The notes beneath the pieces are model-generated. The model did not search any database. It was not told where the DNA came from and saw only the letters and a list, made by a program, of their open reading frames with translations. A program made the translations under genes and the position numbers. Shown here one piece after another: positions 8,205-10,000 of a DNA stretch of 10,000 nt. Origin of the DNA: Trachelipus rathkii (lineage: Eukaryota > Arthropoda > Malacostraca > Isopoda > Trachelipodidae); NCBI GenBank assembly GCA_015478945.1, contig JABUQX010117035.1:1-10000 (forward strand). Direction: 5' to 3'. Positions within the stretch are counted from its first letter, which is position 1; each line of letters begins with the position of its first letter.

Positions 8205-8695
8205 AGATCTGATGATCACAGAGGGGTCAGAGAGGGAAGGTTGGATGCATGGCTGGATGGTGGTTTGGATTTAGTGATTTAACTGCTTTTAGGTATGTAA
8301 AACATGAAAATTTTAGTAAAAAATATGACGCTTAATCAATAGAATCTAATAGATTCAATAGATCACAGATGGTCAGGAGTGAGGTTGGATAGTGGTTTGA
8401 TTTAGTGATTTACTGCTTTAGGGTATGTAAAACGTTACAATTTAGTAAAAATTTGACCTTAATCAATAGGTCAATAGATCACAGATGGTCAGGTGGGAGG
8501 TTGGATGGTGGTTTGATTAGTGATATTTTAACTGCCTTTAGGGTCATAGTTAAATAGTTACATTATTAGTAAATAAATTTGACCTTAAATCAATAGATCA
8601 ATAGATCACAAGATGGGTCAGGAGGGAGGTTGAATGCTGGCTGTGGGATGGGGATTTGATTTACTGATTTACTGCTTTAGGGTATGTAATTTTAA
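8205..8695 (-). repeat. Outer tandem array, right arm (about 130-bp unit)
   Basis: Four copies are readable on the plus strand as TCAATAGATCACAGATGGTC, then AGG-GGGAGGTTGGATGGTGG, then TTTGATTTAGTGATTTACTG, then CTTTAGGGTATGTAA and an AT-rich tail. GATCACA anchors lie at 8214, 8361, 8477 and 8604, spaced 147, 116 and 127 bp. Copies here are cleaner than those in the left arm. Each unit carries one TTTAGGG block, which looks like a telomere motif, but it is not itself tandem. The array marks the outer end of the inverted repeat. Confidence 0.88.
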
Positions 8696-8699
8696 TAAA

Positions 8700-8800
8700 T
8701 TTGTAAAGTTATAACATAAAAAGAAAATAAGAATTTTATTATATTTATATATATTTTAATTTTTATTTTATTTCTTTTCTGTAGCGAGGATACATCATAA
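8700..8800. other. A/T-rich junction between arm and right flank
   Basis: About 80 bp are almost pure A and T, with ATATTTATATATATTTTAAT and runs of T broken by single A or C. They end at CTGTAGCGAGG. This marks the change from the inverted repeat to an unrelated flanking repeat. The reverse complement is not evident at the left end of the window. No gene was seen. Confidence 0.6.
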
Positions 8801-8805
8801 GAAAG

Positions 8806-9610
8806 ATGTATATTCCAAGTTTCGTTGTTCCACGTCAATATTTCAGTTTTTGTGGGGCTGTTGACCCCCCTTTGGGATGTGCACGGCTATTAACCCATAT
8901 ACGATCATGCCGAATCCCTTTCCGTGAAACGTATAATGACGAGTATCAAATGGTGAGAGTGGTAATATTTTACCATGTTTGGGGATTAAAAGTCAGGGCC
9001 ATATTAGGCTGTGTATTCTGGATTTTATTTTAAACCCATATAATGTAATTGTGGTAACCATTATAATGGTAGGTGTATACCGAGTTTCATCAGTTTCTAG
9101 TGTCAATATTTACTCAATGATTTAAGGAGGTCCGGTCCCCGAAATTTGGCCAAATATTCGGTTCTTATTTTATAAGCCTTCCGTATAGCATGCTAAGATA
9201 ACAACCTTTAAAAAGCTGTTATATAAGTTTTCGTTGTTCTAATTGTCAATTATATTTATTCAGATTTTGGGGTGAGGTACCCATTATATTTTTTATTTTT
9301 ACTGTCTTGGTGCACCCCACAGTCATTTTACACCCATAGGTGTCATCTTAAGATAACATCCCTCAGTATAGGTTGTAAAATACCGAGTTTCATCTAAATT
9401 CTATGTCCAAATATTTCAGATTTGGGGGGAGACTAGTTCCCTACAAAATTGGGCTTTCATAATCTGAACATATTACCTCTGGATAACACCAAAGATTAGA
9501 TTACAACTTAAAGAGAGACTGTAAAGTCAAGGTTTCTCAGTCTTTTCTACATCAATATTTAATTTGTTTAGGGTGTGGGATCCCTTCTGGGGGTCCTAGA
9601 CACCCTATAG
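8806..9610 (+). repeat. Degenerate tandem repeat, period about 125-160 bp (flank)
   Basis: Six diverged copies share an anchor close to ACCGAGTTTCATC, then about 10 bp, then TGTCAATATTTCAG and TTTGGGG, followed by a C-rich block (GTACCC, GGTCCCC, GTTCCC). Anchors lie at about 8816, 8940, 9081, 9225, 9384 and 9528, spaced 124, 141, 144, 159 and 144 bp. Between anchors, three boundaries show AAGATAACA or GGATAACAC (9195, 9351, 9480). The copies are much more diverged from each other than those of the palindrome, so this is an older repeat. The 75-codon frame at 8806-9033 reads through two copies and is not a gene. I do not recognise the family with certainty. Confidence 0.65.
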
Positions 9611-10000
9611 TTAATGGCTTATAAGCCATCCATATTTCGAACTCACGACCTTGAAAACATATTAAGGACACCAAACTATATTTTGTTGATTTTAAAATCG
9701 ATATGTTTTATTACAATCGGGCAACCGAGAGCAGTGGCTACCTAAGTCACCGGTGCCTTCTGGATCCAACTCCTACAGATTAACCTCCCATACCAATATC
9801 TTTCTAAGTTAAATTCAACATTTCTGAATCCTCTCAAACCTTTTATATATTATTCAAGCCAATTACGAACACATTTTGATTATTTTTAATGGGGGAGGTT
9901 GGGGAAGTTCCCTCCTATTGTGGGGACCAACATCTGGGAGACGTTAAATCTTTTGAATTTATAATTTGACTTTAAGTTGATATCCTCCCGCATATTCTTA
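9610..10000. other. Right flank, probable worn continuation of the tandem repeat
   Basis: No ORF or RNA gene can be supported. Around 9792-9930 the order of ACCAATATCTTTC, AAATTCAACATTTCTGA and then GGGGGAGG...GTTCCCTCC recalls the anchor, CAATATTTCAG and GGGG/CCC order of the upstream array. It lies 266 bp (two periods) past the copy at 9528, with a very weak copy possible near 9670. A 16-bp perfect palindrome is at 9614-9629, and a tRNA-promoter-like pair of blocks lies on the minus strand at about 9755-9636. Confidence 0.35.
9614..9629. repeat. 16-bp perfect palindrome
   Basis: ATGGCTTATAAGCCAT is fully self-complementary. It sits where the tandem-repeat copies show CTTATAAGCC or a variant (compare TTTTATAAGCC near 9169), so the symmetry probably arose by chance from the repeat unit. 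Confidence 0.6.

Larger units (their letters stand above)
4465..8700 (-). repeat. Right arm of giant inverted repeat
   Basis: This is the reverse-complement copy of about 80-4442, about 4.24 kb long. It begins directly after the hinge with GGTGATGATG, which pairs with the CATCACCAC end of the left arm. It ends near 8700 after the last GATTTACTGCTTTAGGG block, where an A/T-only stretch and an unrelated flank begin. Every left-arm module is found here in mirrored order. In the stretches aligned by eye, differences are mostly single-base or two-base indels, with one large insertion at about 7041-7076 that the left arm lacks. No coding capacity was found on either strand. Confidence 0.93.

Noticed and set aside
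8205..8695. TTTAGGG blocks suggesting telomeric repeats
   Set aside because: There is one block per 116-147 bp unit, never in tandem; it is part of the satellite consensus.
8806..9033. 75-codon plus-strand open frame in the right flank
   Set aside because: It crosses two degenerate tandem-repeat copies; the other copies carry stops and frameshifts.

Overview
The window holds no protein-coding gene that I can support. It is AT-rich, repeat-dominated, non-coding DNA. The satellite-like arrays, trinucleotide microsatellite, absence of long ORFs and CCAAT/TATA-type motifs suggest a eukaryotic nuclear genome, probably of an animal. I cannot name the species. The longest open frames (68-86 codons) are low-complexity Cys/Val/Leu stretches that read through repeats.

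The dominant feature is one very large imperfect palindrome. A left arm (about 80-4442) is followed, after only about 20 nt of spacer (4443-4464), by its reverse complement (about 4465-8700). The order of landmarks is mirrored throughout: (AAC)n at 2557-2634 against (GTT)n at 6244-6339, a GGAGATGTCTCC motif at 2380 against 6511, CCAAT at 2478 against ATTGG at 6421, and the innermost sequence at 4375-4442 against 4465-4540. From outside to centre each arm has five modules. (1) A tandem array of a unit of about 115-165 bp. (2) Four copies of a unit of about 325 bp. (3) A single-copy core of about 650 bp with CCAAT, TATA and (AAC)n. (4) Further 325-bp copies and one displaced copy of the outer unit. 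(5) A single-copy inner segment of about 770 bp that reaches the hinge.

Long inverted repeats built from internal tandem subrepeats, almost touching at the centre and with no coding capacity, are the layout of Foldback-type (FB/Galileo-like) non-autonomous DNA transposons. That is my preferred biological reading, as an inference. Where I aligned the arms by eye they differ mostly by 1-2 bp indels rather than substitutions. This looks like uncorrected long-read noise, so a fold-back sequencing or assembly artefact must be excluded. Against a simple artefact, the sequences outside the two arms (1 to about 75, and 8720 onward) do not appear to mirror each other.

The right flank (about 8806-9940) is a different, degenerate tandem repeat with a period of about 125-160 bp. 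Its best-preserved copies share a 'CCGAGTTTCATC ... CAATATTTCAG ... TTTGGGG' anchor. Low in confidence, a tRNA-SINE-like remnant may lie on the minus strand near 9636-9755.
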